A stretch of DNA of 64,000 nt from Taeniopygia guttata (GCF_048771995.1 NC_133024.1:25622001-25686000), one strand, 5' to 3'; positions 12,501 through 24,927 are shown, numbered from the stretch's first letter. Notes: generated by a model not told the origin, from the sequence alone. A program made the numbers and translations.

Positions 12501-15500
12501 AAGTTCAAAGCGTTAATTACACCTGGTTGCTAATGACACTAAATACTCACTGTGCCAGCTGAGGTGGAATGCTCTGGATCTTGTTGTCACACAGAACTAG
12601 ATACCTCAGAGAAGGCAGTTTTGCTAATTCAGGTGGAATTGCCGTAATGAAATTCCCTCCAAGGTATAGAAACTCTAAACTGAAAAACAGAAAAGAGTGC
12701 ATTATTTCATTAATTTCAAGTCTCCTTTAATACCTCGGTTTTCACAGCTACTGCATTTCTTAAAGGAAACTGACAGATGACTGCCTAAGAGATAATTTGC
12801 TGAGAGCAAGAAAAAAATCCACTGAGTTGCACATCAAAATTACAACAGAACTGCTGTTTCACAACAGATAATGTTGAGATTTTTACCTCCAGACTCCTGC
12901 AGTCACCCTTACACCTGCAGGTAGGTACCAGACAACTGTGTATTCCTACATCAACCCCTTACACAAAGTTCTTGTTTTTATTTCCAAGGATGTGCAGCCT
13001 GCAAACACAAGGCCTGCAGCAGCTCCACAGATCCTGTTGCAGCCACTGGGAGCTCTCAGTTCAGCAGGAGTGAAGCACGTGTCTCTCCATAGAAATCCCG
13101 GCCCAGCACCAGCACTACTTGCTCTTTAAGGAGTCATCTGACTCCTCAGTGACTGGAACCATTAGTCAGAGGCAGGCAGTCCCCCTTTGATACAATTCAC
13201 ATACCAACACCACAGCTGCACCAGCACACAACAGCACAGAGTGCACCTAAGTCACACAAGCACATGCACACAATTTCTCAGAGAGATTGATTTCACTGTT
13301 CTGAAGTCATGAAGCCCAAACCAGAAACCATAGCTGGGCTTCACTGCAGTTTGGGCCAAAATAGAAGAATCACTGGATGTCCTGTGAAAACTCAGTGGAT
13401 GGGAGACACGAACAGAGAGAGGCACTAAATCCCTTCTGCCAGGTGGAGTAGCCAGTATGTGCTGCACATCTCTGCTCTTCTAGGAAGAAAAAGTGGCAAG
13501 CATTTCTCTTTGACATAATAGCTTAAAGTCTCCATTCCACAGACTCAAGTAGCTTTCTTTCCCTGTTCTCAGATGTCATCTGAAAGAGGAGCAAAGGCAG
13601 GCTCAGTCTGGGTACATCTTGCTAACCACAGTCCAGCCAAGATATTTCTCATGTTTGAAAAAGGTGGATCCCTTTTCAGTCCTGGTTCAGTATCTCCAGT
13701 ACACACTGAGGATGCCTAACTACAATGCACCTTGGCCTTCTCTGATCCAGCAAGCATTGCCTACAGGCCAGGGAAAGTGAACTCATCTAGGTTCCATCAG
13801 CCTTCCTTTAAGTACAGGTTATAACTTCCTTGGAGTAGGAGACATCTTCATCTCACCCCAGCAACTGAGAAACACTATGGATACAACTGGCACAGAAACA
13901 CAGGACCAGAGCACCCAAAGGACATAGTGCTCCATCCAGACAAGGTCTGAGCCCAGAAACTCTGGATCACAGCATATGTGGAGCGCAGAGAAGCTCCCCC
14001 CTGAGACCTCCCTTGGGATGAAGCAGGAGAACAGCACAGTGAGTCTATTTCGCTCAGTTCTTGCAAGAAACTTGAACCCCAGAGATCCAATAACAGCATC
14101 TGCTTGGGCTAGAGTGGCCACTACTGCAGCACAAATGCACTTGCCCACCAGCAAGGACAGAATGACAGACCTTTGCAACACACCAGGAGATGTTCGCAGG
14201 GCTCAGCTTTCCCTGGATTCCCCTATATTTTTCAAGTATATCAAAGGGAAGCTAAATAATAGAAATTGGACAAAGTGGGCAGAAAATTAAGCCTTAAACT
14301 GAATTTGATTATATGGAAGGCAGTAACTACAAACCAAGTGGGACAGCACATTTAGAGGTTACTCTGCATTATCTGAAGGTGCAAGAAAGTGCACAGTAAA
14401 AAACCACCACCAATTGCCACTGCTTCAAAGTAACCTTAACATCTCTTCTACTCTGACAACCTGTATGTTGAGGAGTGGGGGTAGGAGGAAGGCTGCTGTG
14501 CAGAGACCATGTCAAGGAGAGATTATTTTTAATTAACTTTTGATCCCCTAACAAAGCTCTGAGTTTTAACCAAAATTCCTCCTTCAAACTTCCATTGTTT
14601 CCCAAGGTGGATTTAGGCTGCTTGGCTCTCATTAGGGACGTAACTGCTGAGTATACAATTCCATACAATTCCTAACTCCATAACATTGCTGGAGCCCACA
14701 CCAAAAGCTGTTGGGCAAGGGAATTCTAGCAATGTGGATTTCAATATTTAAACAAGGTTTAGATGTGTACGAGTTTGCACTTCCTAGGAGAAGTGAATAA
14801 TTAACTCCTCATCCTTTGTGTTTGAGGACACTAATGCCTGTAAAGTGACATGGCATGGAAAAGGTTAGGCACCTCCTACCAGGGAAGTAGAAGAGGGCAC
14901 AAGTTATACAGTAAAAATGTTTTGAGAATTCATTTCAAGGCATAAAATGCATGTGTTTCAAGAGCAGCCTACTGTACAAACTAAGTGTGCAAAAACACTG
15001 CCTACAAACTCCTTACAGCTTCCAATCTGTTCTTGTTAAAGTCTGTAATGAGAACACTCAGTCATACCAGGAAGGATATACAGACCTAACACCAGAATAC
15101 AAACTGTCTCTAACTAAAAAACCACTAAATAAGGTAATTCCTTCACTGGCAACAAAATGCTTCTTAAATTTTTTTTTCTTTTTACTCATCTTCTGAATCA
15201 CCTTTTTGGGGTCAGAAGACTGAAAACTCATGGGGCCCAGTCTGGTACAGCAAATTCAAAATTTCCACATCAACTTATGGTATTAATTAGATGATTAATT
15301 TATTAAAAAACACAGGAAGGAAATATTGAAACTACAAAGAAACTAATTTAAAACATAGGAAAGATATTCTTACAGCTTCCACTGAAACACTGCTCAACTG
15401 GAAAACAAAATCCTTAACTCCCATCCCTCTAAATACAATTTGCTACTAGGCTGATGAAGGTGAACGAATCAACAACAGCCATTTCTGAAGTGTCTTTCAA

Positions 15501-18500
15501 ACTGAAATGTCAAGAATTGTCTGAGCAAAGCTAATCATGACACAGGAAAGGATTTTCAAGAGGCATGACCCTTTTATCAAGAGCACTGACCACAGCACTG
15601 GGATGCAGTTTGTTCCCAGCTCATCTGCTCCTGGCCTGATATTCATGTCACACTCATACTAAGCCTGTATCTGGAGGCAAAGGTGATGCTGGCTCTAGAG
15701 TTGTCCTGCTCAGGGCAGGGCAGTTTGCTGCTCAGTAAGACAAGCAGAAGCACTGCTCAGCTCTGCCCTCTTCACACAAGAGCCTGCAGTAAGGCAATCC
15801 ACAACACTCAGCCCAGGTTTTGCAGGAGGACCACAGCAGAGATGGCACTGAGCTAGGTGAATGCTTCTAACTAACCTTTCACGCTTAGACCTAGTCCTTC
15901 TGACAATCATTAATCTGTACAATCATTTTGATCGATCAGCTAAGGTCTTATGAACTGCTGTGTACACAGAGGTAGAACTGGATTTTTTCCTGCACTTTCA
16001 AAAGTCCAGAATCTTCAAAAAGCCAGAGATCAACTATCACCAAATAGACATAAGCTCAGTTCCAATTTTTGAAGCCAGAATGAGTGATTTACTTCCAACC
16101 TGCCAGACTCAGCTAAATGAGTTTAATGAGGGGACAAACACAAAATCAATCTCAACAGAATCTGAAAAATACCCCAACAACCATGTGACAGAATTACTAA
16201 TGAGGGTTGACACTTTCTCTCCTGTCTTTTAGCAATGTTGACAAATACACTAATAAAGGCCAGAGTCCCTTTCAGCCTCACACTCAGCAGCCCCCTGCTC
16301 AGCACAACCAGTCCTAATTGCTGCCAAGCTGAGGCCATCATGTGGTGCTCCTCTCCAGCAGCGCATTTCATACCACTGGGCTGTAGGGTAGCAATGAAAA
16401 TACTTTTACCTACTGGGAAATGAGTGGAGAAACGCTCAAACAACTATGATCAATTCAGGGGGTGGCAGCAAAGTTTAACATGCAAAGAGACTGTACCTCT
16501 CGCTTGAGTATGTCCTTGATGTTTTCAGGTTATCATATAGCACAAATCAATCCAAAAGCCCCCAAACATTCAGGAAATACGAAGAGCTACTCTGAGCACT
16601 AAAGGGGTTTTTTATACCCTATAAATTACCACAGCACTCCCACAGTCATATTTCAAGGGGATAATGTCTTCAGGCACAAGAGATACTCAAATTTTCAATC
16701 CACCCTGTTTCCCCACAGATGCTTCTTCGGATAAAATGTAACAGCTGACATCAAACAGATGCATCTAAATAGGTAATATAAAAAAACTCAAACCAACAAT
16801 GCTGCCTGAAATAGCTCCCGGTCTTTTTAAGATAAACTTTTTAGCAAGAAATTTCCAGGGCAGTTTTGAGGCTCATGCAAGGGAGGAATTTCAAAGCAGC
16901 CCACAATACACTCCTGTTAACCCTGTTCTACGATTTGCTAATTCCTGAGAGAACTGCATAGCCTTTGCTGACACGCAAATTTAAGATCAAACGGTCGTCT
17001 GAACGCTATTTGCAAAACGTTTGAAGAGGGGAAGAAGAAGGGAGACAGCAAGCAGATTTCCTAATGCTGTATCTTTATCAAAGCTCTGCTTGCCCTTTTT
17101 CCCACACTAACAGCCGTCCTTTAAGCGTATGCTTGTCTAACATGCTTAATGCTACCCACGAATGAAAGCAAACGCTCAAGTTTTCTATGCACCCAAGCCT
17201 TTACACAAACCTTGCATGAATCCAGTGAGGCATTTGAGGTCTTTGATCCCAGCCCTCGCACAGCCAGGCTTTATTAGAGGAATACCAGCAAGAAGGAAAG
17301 GAACACACACGGGTCTTTTCCAAGCTCTGCCTGCTCCCAGGGCTCTACAGAGCATGAGAGTATTCACCAGGAGAGTATGACTAAACTCAAAATTCCCATG
17401 GGAGACCTGAAGTATCAGCTGCATTTCACTAGGCCCTCGAGAATTACTCATTTCACAGGACATTTCCCCAGGCCTGCACACTGATCAGGCCAAACCTTGC
17501 ACCTTTTAAGCCAAAACTCACAGCTGCGCCATGAAGATCAGAGCTGTTTTACCAGATTTGCCCTACAAATGTTGTGCCAGGATGGGCACAAGTAGATGGC
17601 CACATTTCTAACTCACCAGCTGTAATACACCTTGCCCCATAGTGCATCCCCAGCTGGATCAGCAGAGGGAGGATATGCAGAACCAATGTGCAATGGGATC
17701 TTTCTGCAGATCACAGCTCAGGAGCTGCTGAGGGCTGTGGATTGTGTCTGAGAGAGAGTGACTGACCATAACATCTCCCACTGAAAACACAGCAAGGTCA
17801 GCAGGGAGAACTGCAGAGAAGATAACGCTTGTGTCTGCCTATGCCACGCTTGTATTTTATCTGGCAACAAACAGGAAAGCAATGCAAAGACGGCTGCTCT
17901 CACATGTCTGGTGCATTCCTCACCCTAAATTCACAGCAAGAGCCAATACTCAGGTCTTGCACTGTACTGACACACCAGCTGACAGGAATTGGGGATGCTG
18001 GGTATACAGAAGGACCTGGCATGGCCTCAACATGATCAAGAAAAAGCCCTCAGCAGGTTCAACGTCTACATTTCTCAGAAACACAGGAGGCTATTGCTGG
18101 TCACACTTGATGCTTACAGTGAAACTATGATGAGAGAGCACTGAATTTTCCTAATGGAAAACATGAAGCAAAGGTTATTCACCCCTGGTGCCAGCTTGCT
18201 ATGATCAGCATCATCCTACTACCATCACCAGAGCAATCACAATCATATACTGATGAAGCCATGCAAAAGAAACTTCAAACATTTTGGTATTCCTTCCACA
18301 ACAGCCTAGGAGATAACCAATAATCAGGAACACAGCACTCACTTTCCATGCAGGATCTTGCACTGCACACAAAACATTTGAGTGGGCAAGGATGGGGCAG
18401 ATGGCTGAAGCCAGAAGGAGCAAGGCATGACAGCAGCACAACTGGCTGTGGCTCTTATCACCAACCTCATTAACCTAGCAAGACACCAGGAACATGCCAG

Positions 18501-21500
18501 GGAAGTTTCTGCACAATATCTCTGACCCAAATAGAGCTTGTGTGAAGTGGTGGATTTATTATCTTCCTGTGAGTAACAATCCATGGCACACTTATATCCT
18601 GTGCCAGGACCTTTGCATTCATAGTCACCAGCATGCTTCTTCTCCTTTGGCAGCTAAGACCCAGCAGCTTTTTATACACTCAACTTTACCACATACACAG
18701 ACTCCTTACCTGCTATATTCCTGGCCTTCACTAAAACTGACATGCTGATCCTTCAAAAACTAAAACAGGCTCTATGGGGTGCAGGGGAAAGACATGAAGC
18801 TTAGTTATCAAGAGTATTTTTAAAAAAAAAAAACTCATCACAGCTCAGACATTCCCTGGAAATCCAAGAAGCATTTCTAGATTTCTGCAACTCCAGTCTG
18901 GTCTATGATCAGTGACTGGAGGAAATGGGAAGCTGCCAGGGTCATGGGAAGAAATCACTGCTGGTCTCAGGAAGTCTAGTAGTAGCAGGAGGAATTTGAT
19001 CAGTAAGAGTGCTGCCTCCATTCCCCTGTAGTCTCAGAGTCCCTGAGATAAAAGAAACATTTCTTTTTATGAGATATTGCACATGGAAAAAGGGTCAAGG
19101 TCTTGGCTTGGCAGCAACAGCAAGACTGGCATTTGCAGATTGAGTTGTGAGGTTAATAGAAGCCACAACACCAGGTCCCATCTCCAGCTTCTAGAGCTCA
19201 GAAACTAACAGAGGTCTGTTGCTGTGCTGTAACAGCTGGCTCTGCTCTGTCCTTGCTCAGGCTCATTTTACCCACTTCTACAACAAGCACACTCACACTG
19301 ATGACACCTCTCTTGTCAGCAGGTAGAAGCAGAGTCTGGCAGCAGTTTCTCTCCAGAATGTACTTTCTATGTTTTTGGCAAGGTTATCTGGGTCCCAATG
19401 AATAGATTCAGGATCCCCTCTGGAGAAACAACACATTAAAAAATGTTGTTTTCTCCCCATGCTGCCAAAGCCCTGTGCAGCTCCCTTTCATTACTTAAGC
19501 AGCCCCAGATAGAGAAGCCACTGATGGCAGAGTGGTAAAGAAGCTGACAATCCTGGTGGGGCACAAATTTGCTATCTTGAGCTAAAGTTCAATTGTGTTA
19601 TGTTGATGTGTTAGCAGAAGTTCCATGAGGCAGCAGTGGTGACGTGGGCAGCAGACAGAAGCAATGGGATGTGTCTAAGTGTAACTTTTCCACCCAACAT
19701 GTCACTTTGCAACGATGAACAGACAGTTCAACAGCTTTGTCTGCATTTGTTCTCTCCAAATTCTCCTTCTGTGGATTCCAGCATGACTGGTCAACTGCAG
19801 GACAGGACAAGGAGCCCTGCTTCAGGGCAGGTCAGAGGAACAAAGCAGAGTGTCAGAGCTGCAGCATGGAGCACAGGTCACAGCCTGCTGGAGCACCATG
19901 TGCGGTGCCACGGAACCCAGTACTTTGCTGGGGACATGACAGAAGAAAAACAGGGCTGAGGTTTGCTTTCTTGGGAAATAAAAAAAGAAAAAGGAAGAGA
20001 GAGAAAAAACCCACAACCCACAGAGACCACAGAAACAGCAGCAGGGAGCCTCTGAGTCAGAGGTGGGAGCAACTATCAGATCCCAGCCACATCCTGGATG
20101 CTATCAGACATGTTATGGAGACAGTGTGGATCACCTTCCTCATACAACTGCCCTCTTCCAATGGCTTCCTCTCCATTGCCTCATTTCCTTTTTCATCCCT
20201 GAAGCACCTGTTCCAACACAGAATAAAAGCTGAGCTTTCTCTTCCTCATGACAGGCCCAAACCAGGATGTATCACAACTCTGCCAAGAAAAAATATGGGC
20301 ATTCTCCATCACTCAAAATGTCTCATAGCATCTCTCAGCCCAGAGAGCTTAACCCAGAATTGCTTCAAATCCTTAAAAGGTGCATGCTAAGCTACCTGGA
20401 CAAAAGCCACAAACCCAACTGTATTATACTGCAGCAGACAAAACCTTTCCTCAACAGCACTCGTGCAGTTCTGATACCTCCCAACTACACCCATGGGAGA
20501 CATCACTCCACACATCCTGTGGTTCCACTGGATGCAGCTCTGCTGAGCCATCAGAGTGAATCCAGGTACTTAGGGTCAAGGGTGCTGGAATTTGCATGAG
20601 AGGCTGCTTCTGGCAAGTCCCTTGGCAAAGAGCTGGAGCATCCAAAGTTCAGATCCAAAGTCTTAGCAGAGAGCCACACAGAGGCCAGCCTGAGGTTTGG
20701 GAATGCAGCAGAACACACTGAGGTGCCTGTGTCACTTAAGCCACAACAAGCATCCTGCTGGCCCAGGAGGACACCAGGCTTCAGGAGTACCCAGCCCAGG
20801 CCAGTGCAGGCAGCCAATACCCTCTGCTAAGGCCTGTGTCCCACCCACTGCTGTCCCAATTGCTGTGATTCAGTAGTTTCTGTATGACCAGCCTGCGGTG
20901 GCAGGATACAGAGCCAAATGTGCCACTGCAGCCGAGCACAGCCTGGGCTCCACACTTTGGGTCTGTCAGCATCTGTCAGATTTACATGAACTGATGGGTT
21001 GAGAGAAACAGCACAGAACCCCATCCATGACAGCAAGCCCCCAGGGGGACTGCAGCTGTATGGGCAGAAAGGCCCTGTTGTTTTCACAAGCCACAAACAC
21101 ATCTTTATCCTCCTGTGCAGCTCATCGTGCAGCCATGAGCTGCAGGACACATGGGGTTTATCTCGCTGTCACCCAGAGATGTGGCTGGGCATAAGAAGAA
21201 AACCACAGAAGGCCAACACTCAGACCAAGCACACCATCACCAGGAGAGCGGCCCTGCACGAGGGCAGCCCAGGGACTGAGCAGTGCCAAGAGTCACTCGG
21301 TTTGTGAGCACAGAAGGCCCATCATTGCCTCAACAATGCACAAGATCAGCTGGGTTGGAAGGGACCACAGCAGGTCATCTGTCCCAACCTCCCTGCTCAA
21401 GCAGGATCACCCTAGAGCACAGAATTGCATCCACTGGAACACATCCAGTGAGGGAGACTCCACAACCACTCTGGGCAACCTGTTCCAGTGCTTGGTCATC

Positions 21501-22352
21501 CCCACATTAAAGTTCTCCCTCACGTTCAGGAGGAACTTCCTGTGCATCATCATTTTCTGCACGCTGCCTCTTGTCCTATTGCTTGGCACCACCAAGAAGA
21601 ACCTGCCTTCATCCTCAATGCCCACCCTTGCGATACTTTTATATCTGTATGTGGGTGAGGTAAAGAACGTCCTGGAGTTCTGGTAACTCAACACTGACGA
21701 AGAGGAAGAGCCAAGTTAGCGGCAGAAGTGTTTGGAGACACCTGATGCTGAAGAGAATCGACCCCCCGAGGGGGAGCGTGGCAGAAAACCCGGCCGGGCT
21801 GGCCGAGGCTGTCCCTCTTCCCGCGGGGCCCGTCCCTCACCTGTGGAGCTCCTGGATGTCGGGCGGGATGCCGTGGAGCCGGTTGCCACCGAGGCTGAGG
21901 CTGCGCAGCCCGCGGAGCTGCAGCAGCGCGGGCGGCACCTCGGAGAAGCGGTTCCCGCTGAGGTTGAGGACGCGGAGGGAGCGGGCGAGCGGCGACTGCT
22001 CCAGCCCTTTGGGCAGCGAGCCGGGCCCGCCAAGCCGGTTGTTCTTGGCCAGCAGCGTGTGGAGGCACGGCAGGGACAGCAACTCCGTGCCCATCTCCGT
22101 CAGCCCCGTCCCGCTCACGTCCAGCACCTCCAGCGCCGGGAACCACTGCGACAGCCCGGCGGGCAGCGGGCCCGACAGCCGCCGCGGCGACAGCACCAGC
22201 CGCCGCGCCTCCGCGCTGCGCCGCGCCGCCAGCTCCGCCGCTAGCGCCGGCTCGGGCTCGGGCTCCGACTCCGGCTCGGGTTCCGACTCCGGCTCCATCG
22301 CCAGCTCCGGTGCCGGCTCCAGCTCGGGGCCCTCCCCGCCAGCCGCCGCCAT
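9332..22352 (-). CDS. LRRC58: LRRC58, leucine-rich repeat-containing protein 58, four coding exons, complete
   Basis: Joined minus-strand exons 22352-21841, 12679-12551, 11264-10987 and 9540-9332 give 1,128 nt: 375 residues plus TAA. All three introns are GT-AG and every junction keeps frame. Residues 1-45 are acidic and Glu/Pro/Ser-rich. About eight leucine-rich repeats follow, visible as LEVLDVSGTGL, LHTLLAKNNRL, LRVLNLSGNRF, LRSLSLGGNRL, LEFLYLGGNFI, LRYLVLCDNKI, LRSLSLHNNLL and LDELSLRGNPL. The C-terminal part is Cys-rich (CPNPKCGG, then DFCGKYRLPLMHYLCSPEC) and could bind a metal. A Ser/Glu/Asp tail ends in RMQKVLLG. Length and sequence closely match human LRRC58 (about 371 aa) from memory. 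No signal peptide or membrane segment is seen, so the protein is probably intracellular. I recall recent work linking LRRC58 to cullin-dependent turnover of cysteine dioxygenase, but cannot verify that here. The gene lies in tandem downstream of FSTL1 on the same strand. Confidence 0.96.
10533..10563. repeat. Two overlapping perfect inverted repeats
   Basis: GTTACCAAC (10,533-10,541) pairs with GTTGGTAAC (10,548-10,556). CTTAGCAG (10,541-10,548) pairs with CTGCTAAG (10,556-10,563). The two stems share bases, so they are mutually exclusive. They lie in LRRC58 intron 3. Confidence 0.9.
10987..11264 (-). CDS. LRRC58: LRRC58 coding exon 3 (residues 215-306)
   Basis: The acceptor is CATCCTTAG|GCTGCAT and the donor is TGTGGGG|GTAAGT. 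The 278 nt encode the last two leucine-rich repeats (LRSLSLHNNLLTYLPREI and LDELSLRGNPLVVRFVRDL) and the conserved segment that leads to the CPNPKCGG motif. The last G joins the first two bases of exon 4 to give Gly307. Confidence 0.95.
12551..12679 (-). CDS. LRRC58: LRRC58 coding exon 2 (residues 172-213)
   Basis: The acceptor is TTTTTCAG|TTTAGAG and the donor is GGCACA|GTGAGT. The 129 nt encode two leucine-rich repeats, from LEFLYLGGNFITAIPPELAK to IQSIPPQLA. Two bases (CA) carry over to make Gln214 with exon 3. The exon is too short and too interrupted by flanking stops to stand out as an open frame. It was found by looking for the missing repeats between exons 1 and 3. Confidence 0.94.
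12680..21840 (-). other. LRRC58: LRRC58 intron 1 (9.2 kb)
   Basis: The intron runs from the exon 1 donor GTGAGG to the exon 2 acceptor TTTTTCAG. One CR1 fragment (21,338-21,660) sits near its 5' end. Several chance open frames of up to about 217 codons occur, but none resembles a known protein. LRRC58 introns 2 (11,265-12,550) and 3 (9,541-10,986) are short and otherwise featureless except for the inverted repeats at 10,533-10,563. Confidence 0.9.
21338..21660 (-). mobile_element. CR1 LINE fragment, 5' truncated
   Basis: The plus strand reads as the reverse complement of a CR1 3' portion: the block gttggaagggacc comes first, then the gctcaagcaggatcacc block, then gggcaacctgttccagtg, and finally cttgtcctattgc. 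So the element lies in minus orientation, sense to LRRC58. It begins about 180 nt inside LRRC58 intron 1. It is an old, partial LINE copy with no usable reading frame. Confidence 0.88.
21841..22352 (-). CDS. LRRC58: LRRC58 coding exon 1 (residues 1-170 plus 2 nt)
   Basis: The ATG is at 22352-22350, with G at -3 and G at +4, a good initiation context. The next in-frame ATG is codon 19. The exon encodes the acidic N-terminus and the first four leucine-rich repeats, and ends at donor CACAG|GTGAGG. Two bases (AG) carry over and make Ser171 with the first base of exon 2. The exon is very GC-rich, unlike the other three. This creates long open frames in other phases of both strands, which I treat as shadows. 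Confidence 0.95.
22244..22314 (-). repeat. Coding low-complexity repeat (Glu/Pro/Ser) in LRRC58 exon 1
   Basis: Imperfect tandem units of 6 and 12 nt on the minus strand (types GAGCCG, GAGTCGGAACCC) encode alternating Glu-Pro and Glu-Ser pairs, roughly codons 19-36 of LRRC58, just before the first repeats. Such a tract is prone to unit gain and loss. Confidence 0.85.
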
Positions 22353-22908
22353 CCCGCCCGCACCGACCGACGGCCCCGCGCGTCACCCCGCCCCGGCCCG
22401 CCCCGGAACAGCACGGCCCCGCCACCCCCCGCGGCATGCTCGATCCCGGGCGCGCTCCCATGCAGGTTGCGGGGCGCCCGCGGGTGGGCGGCGGAGGGAG
22501 TGGGAGCGTCCGGCGGCCCCGGAACGAGCACGGAGGGCGGCAGGCGGGGCGGGAGGCGCCCCCATGGCGGCGGCTGCTTGAGGGCCGCGGCTGTCCCGTC
22601 CCGCCGCTCGCCCCGGCTGCGGCCGCGCTCTGCACCCGGCGGGCCGGACTTGCCGTGCTGGTGTGGAACCGCCGGCTGGAAATGCCACCCGCTCCCTGCC
22701 AAGTGTTTCACTCCAAGCTACGTGTAAAATTAAAGCATAGCCTTTCCTGTGCCCTTTTCGGTCATCCTCGGAGCCCGACGGAGAGAGAGATGCTGCCTAA
22801 GCCCCTGTGCCCCATGGCCTCTCCCTTATGGTGGGGCAGCCTGGCCCAGCATCCGTGGCCAGCGGGTGTTTCGTCCAAGGGTTGGTCTGGTTTGGTCCCT
22901 GTAGAACA

Positions 22909-22971
22909 GGGAGGTTGGAACTGAGCGACCTTTGAGGTCCCTCCCAACCCAAAACACTCTGCGGTTCTGTG
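22909..22971 (+). mobile_element. CR1 LINE 3' remnant
   Basis: The string gaggttggaactgagcgacc, followed by tttgaggtccctcccaaccc and a degenerate ttctgtg end, matches the last 60 or so bases of CR1 elements. Sequence further left is too diverged to assign. It lies about 560 nt upstream of the LRRC58 ATG. Confidence 0.7.
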
Positions 22972-24848
22972 AGCTGCTGCCGTGGAGCACCAAAAGGGCA
23001 CTGAGGTACTCCCAGAAGAACCTCAGTGCGTGTCCTTGCCTGGATTGAAAAAACAGCTTTGGTCTTGAGCCGGGGCCCTGGCAGGAGTTAATCCATAACA
23101 CACAAGTCTGACGCTGGTCACTGATCGGAGTGGAGCTGACCCCTGTTGTACCACACATGCAAACGGGCAAGTCAGGATCTGTGATTTCCATTCATTGCCC
23201 TTTGAACAGAGTAACAACATCAGTGTAGTCAGTAACCAGAAGAAGCAGCAGCCATGTGTGGTAACAATAAGAAGATTCACAACCCAGGGGAACTTTTGCC
23301 TCGACTAAGTCCAGACTTAAGAGGCAGACTTGCTTCCTTGTGATGCATAGAGAAGCCAAAAAGAAGGGAATAGCAACCTCCCACCTGCTCAAAACACTTC
23401 ATGTACACAAAAGTCTTTGTCATCTTAGACTGGAAGAAACACATACAAAATCACAGTTTGCAGGTACCAGCCAAGAGTTTAAAACAACATGTGAAGTAGC
23501 ACCAATGCTGACTTCACAGGTGTCCAGAATACTAAGGACAAACCCCATGGTCCACTTGTCCTTCCTTTGGTGCTCTTATGAACTCTGGATTTATCACCAG
23601 AAATATTTTGACATGACAACTCCTGTTGCTGAGATGAGGAAGTTGTCAGGGCTATGTCCAGCCTTCAAGAAAGTGTGCCCTAGTGGGTAGGAATGAATAG
23701 GTCAGTTTGCATTGGACTTGTTTCATTTGTTTTCCAAGAGTCTATGGATTCACAAGTATAAGCCCTGATGTGAACCCAGAGGTAGCTGCAGAACAGACAC
23801 TTCACCAGTATCGTTAACTTCTTATCAACATAATTTTTCCCACTTTACAAACATTGTGCTGTTCCAGGATGGTTTTAAGTAAGCACAAGAATAAGGTCAT
23901 CTGGATTTTGCTCTGTGTTTTTGTAGTGCTTTAAGCCTGATTCTCCTCAAGGAGTGTCCTGTGACATGGTTCAGGAACTGAGTCTTATAGATCAGTCTGC
24001 TCCTGTCTTCAGAACTAAAGTTAATAAATACCTTACAAATGCAGTTCAGTCTCTTGATCTACCACTTAAATAGCCTATTTCTTAACCTGAAGCTTAACAG
24101 CACTGGAGAATTGTGATTATGGGTATGTAACTATAGTGCAGTAATTTAATACTCAGATGTGCACAACTCCATAAACAGGTCAGAGCTTTTCCCAGGCCTC
24201 TATAAGCAGCAGGCAACAGAATTTTTGCTTTTCCTCTCTCCCACCTCAAAATCACTTTGCTTTAGTAAATATGCGAGGAGCACGAGGCAAAAATATTTGT
24301 AGTGCCAGCTGGCTAAATTTGTGGCTGCTGCTTCCATTAATTTCTTCTTAAAATCTGGGGAAATTCTCACAGTAGACATTGCAGTAATAAAGCAGCCTCA
24401 CTTTGCAGTTGAGCAGTGAATGGGCAGGGAATGGCATAGAAAAGACTCCATGTGCAGCAGCTGGTACATGCTAAAGAGGCCATTTGATGTGAAAAATAAC
24501 ATGGAAGAGTCAATGTTTTTGAGTTGTTTGGTTTTCTTTTTTAAACAGCTTTGGAAGGAGCACACCAAGTGGAACAAAGCAAGGCAGCTTTCTCTTCTGT
24601 CAGACCATTATCTGCACAGAAGCACTCATAGCAGTGGCATTATGGGGAGATGAATAGTAGGGCACTTCCTCCTGTCATACAACAACATTTAAGGCTATTT
24701 CACCATTCAGTCAAGGCCTTTAATTATTGTTTTTAATTGCCTATGGGTTCTTTCCACCTGATTCCTCAGCTATAAAACAGAAACAGTCACATCTTACATT
24801 TGTCCAACACACTGAGATCGGTGTATGAATGTGCGAAGACAGATGTGG

Positions 24849-24862
24849 TTTTTTTTTTTTTT
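24849..24862. repeat. T14 homopolymer
   Basis: A run of T on the plus strand just downstream, in the sense of transcription, of the likely FSTL1 cleavage region. Confidence 0.95.
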
Positions 24863-24927
24863 GAAAACAAGTTGTGTGGCTTGTCAAAAATAAACCAAAC
24901 AAGTGTTATTTTTTAAATTTTGTTTCA

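Larger units (their letters stand above)
21830..22650. promoter_or_regulatory. CpG island spanning the LRRC58 promoter, 5' UTR and exon 1
   Basis: GC content and CpG density rise sharply here compared with flanks that are close to 45% GC. GC-box-like strings (cccgcccc and ggcggggcgg types) occur at about 22,384-22,400 and 22,535-22,560, upstream of the LRRC58 ATG at 22,352. No TATA box was seen. This is the usual architecture of a broadly expressed TATA-less promoter. The transcription start itself cannot be read from sequence. No coding exon was recognised on the opposite strand, so a bidirectional promoter is possible but unsupported. Confidence 0.8.
22353..24904. other. Short intergenic gap between LRRC58 promoter and FSTL1 3' end
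   Basis: About 2.5 kb separate the LRRC58 start codon from the likely FSTL1 cleavage site. The left 300 bp belong to the CpG island, and a CR1 3' remnant lies at 22,909-22,971. The rest (23.0-24.9 kb) is AT-richer unique-looking DNA with no coding signal and a T14 run at 24,849-24,862. Confidence 0.6.

Noticed and set aside
19737-20390. 217-codon open frame (+) in LRRC58 intron 1
   Set aside because: Looks like translated non-coding DNA, with low-complexity Lys/Arg from an A/G-rich tract and no family resemblance. It lies inside an intron on the opposite strand.
21688-22635. 315-codon open frame on the minus strand over LRRC58 exon 1, and long frames on the plus strand of the same area
   Set aside because: They are in other phases of the GC-rich exon and CpG island, where stop codons are rare. 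Composition is Arg/Ala/Gly/Pro only, with no recognisable domain.
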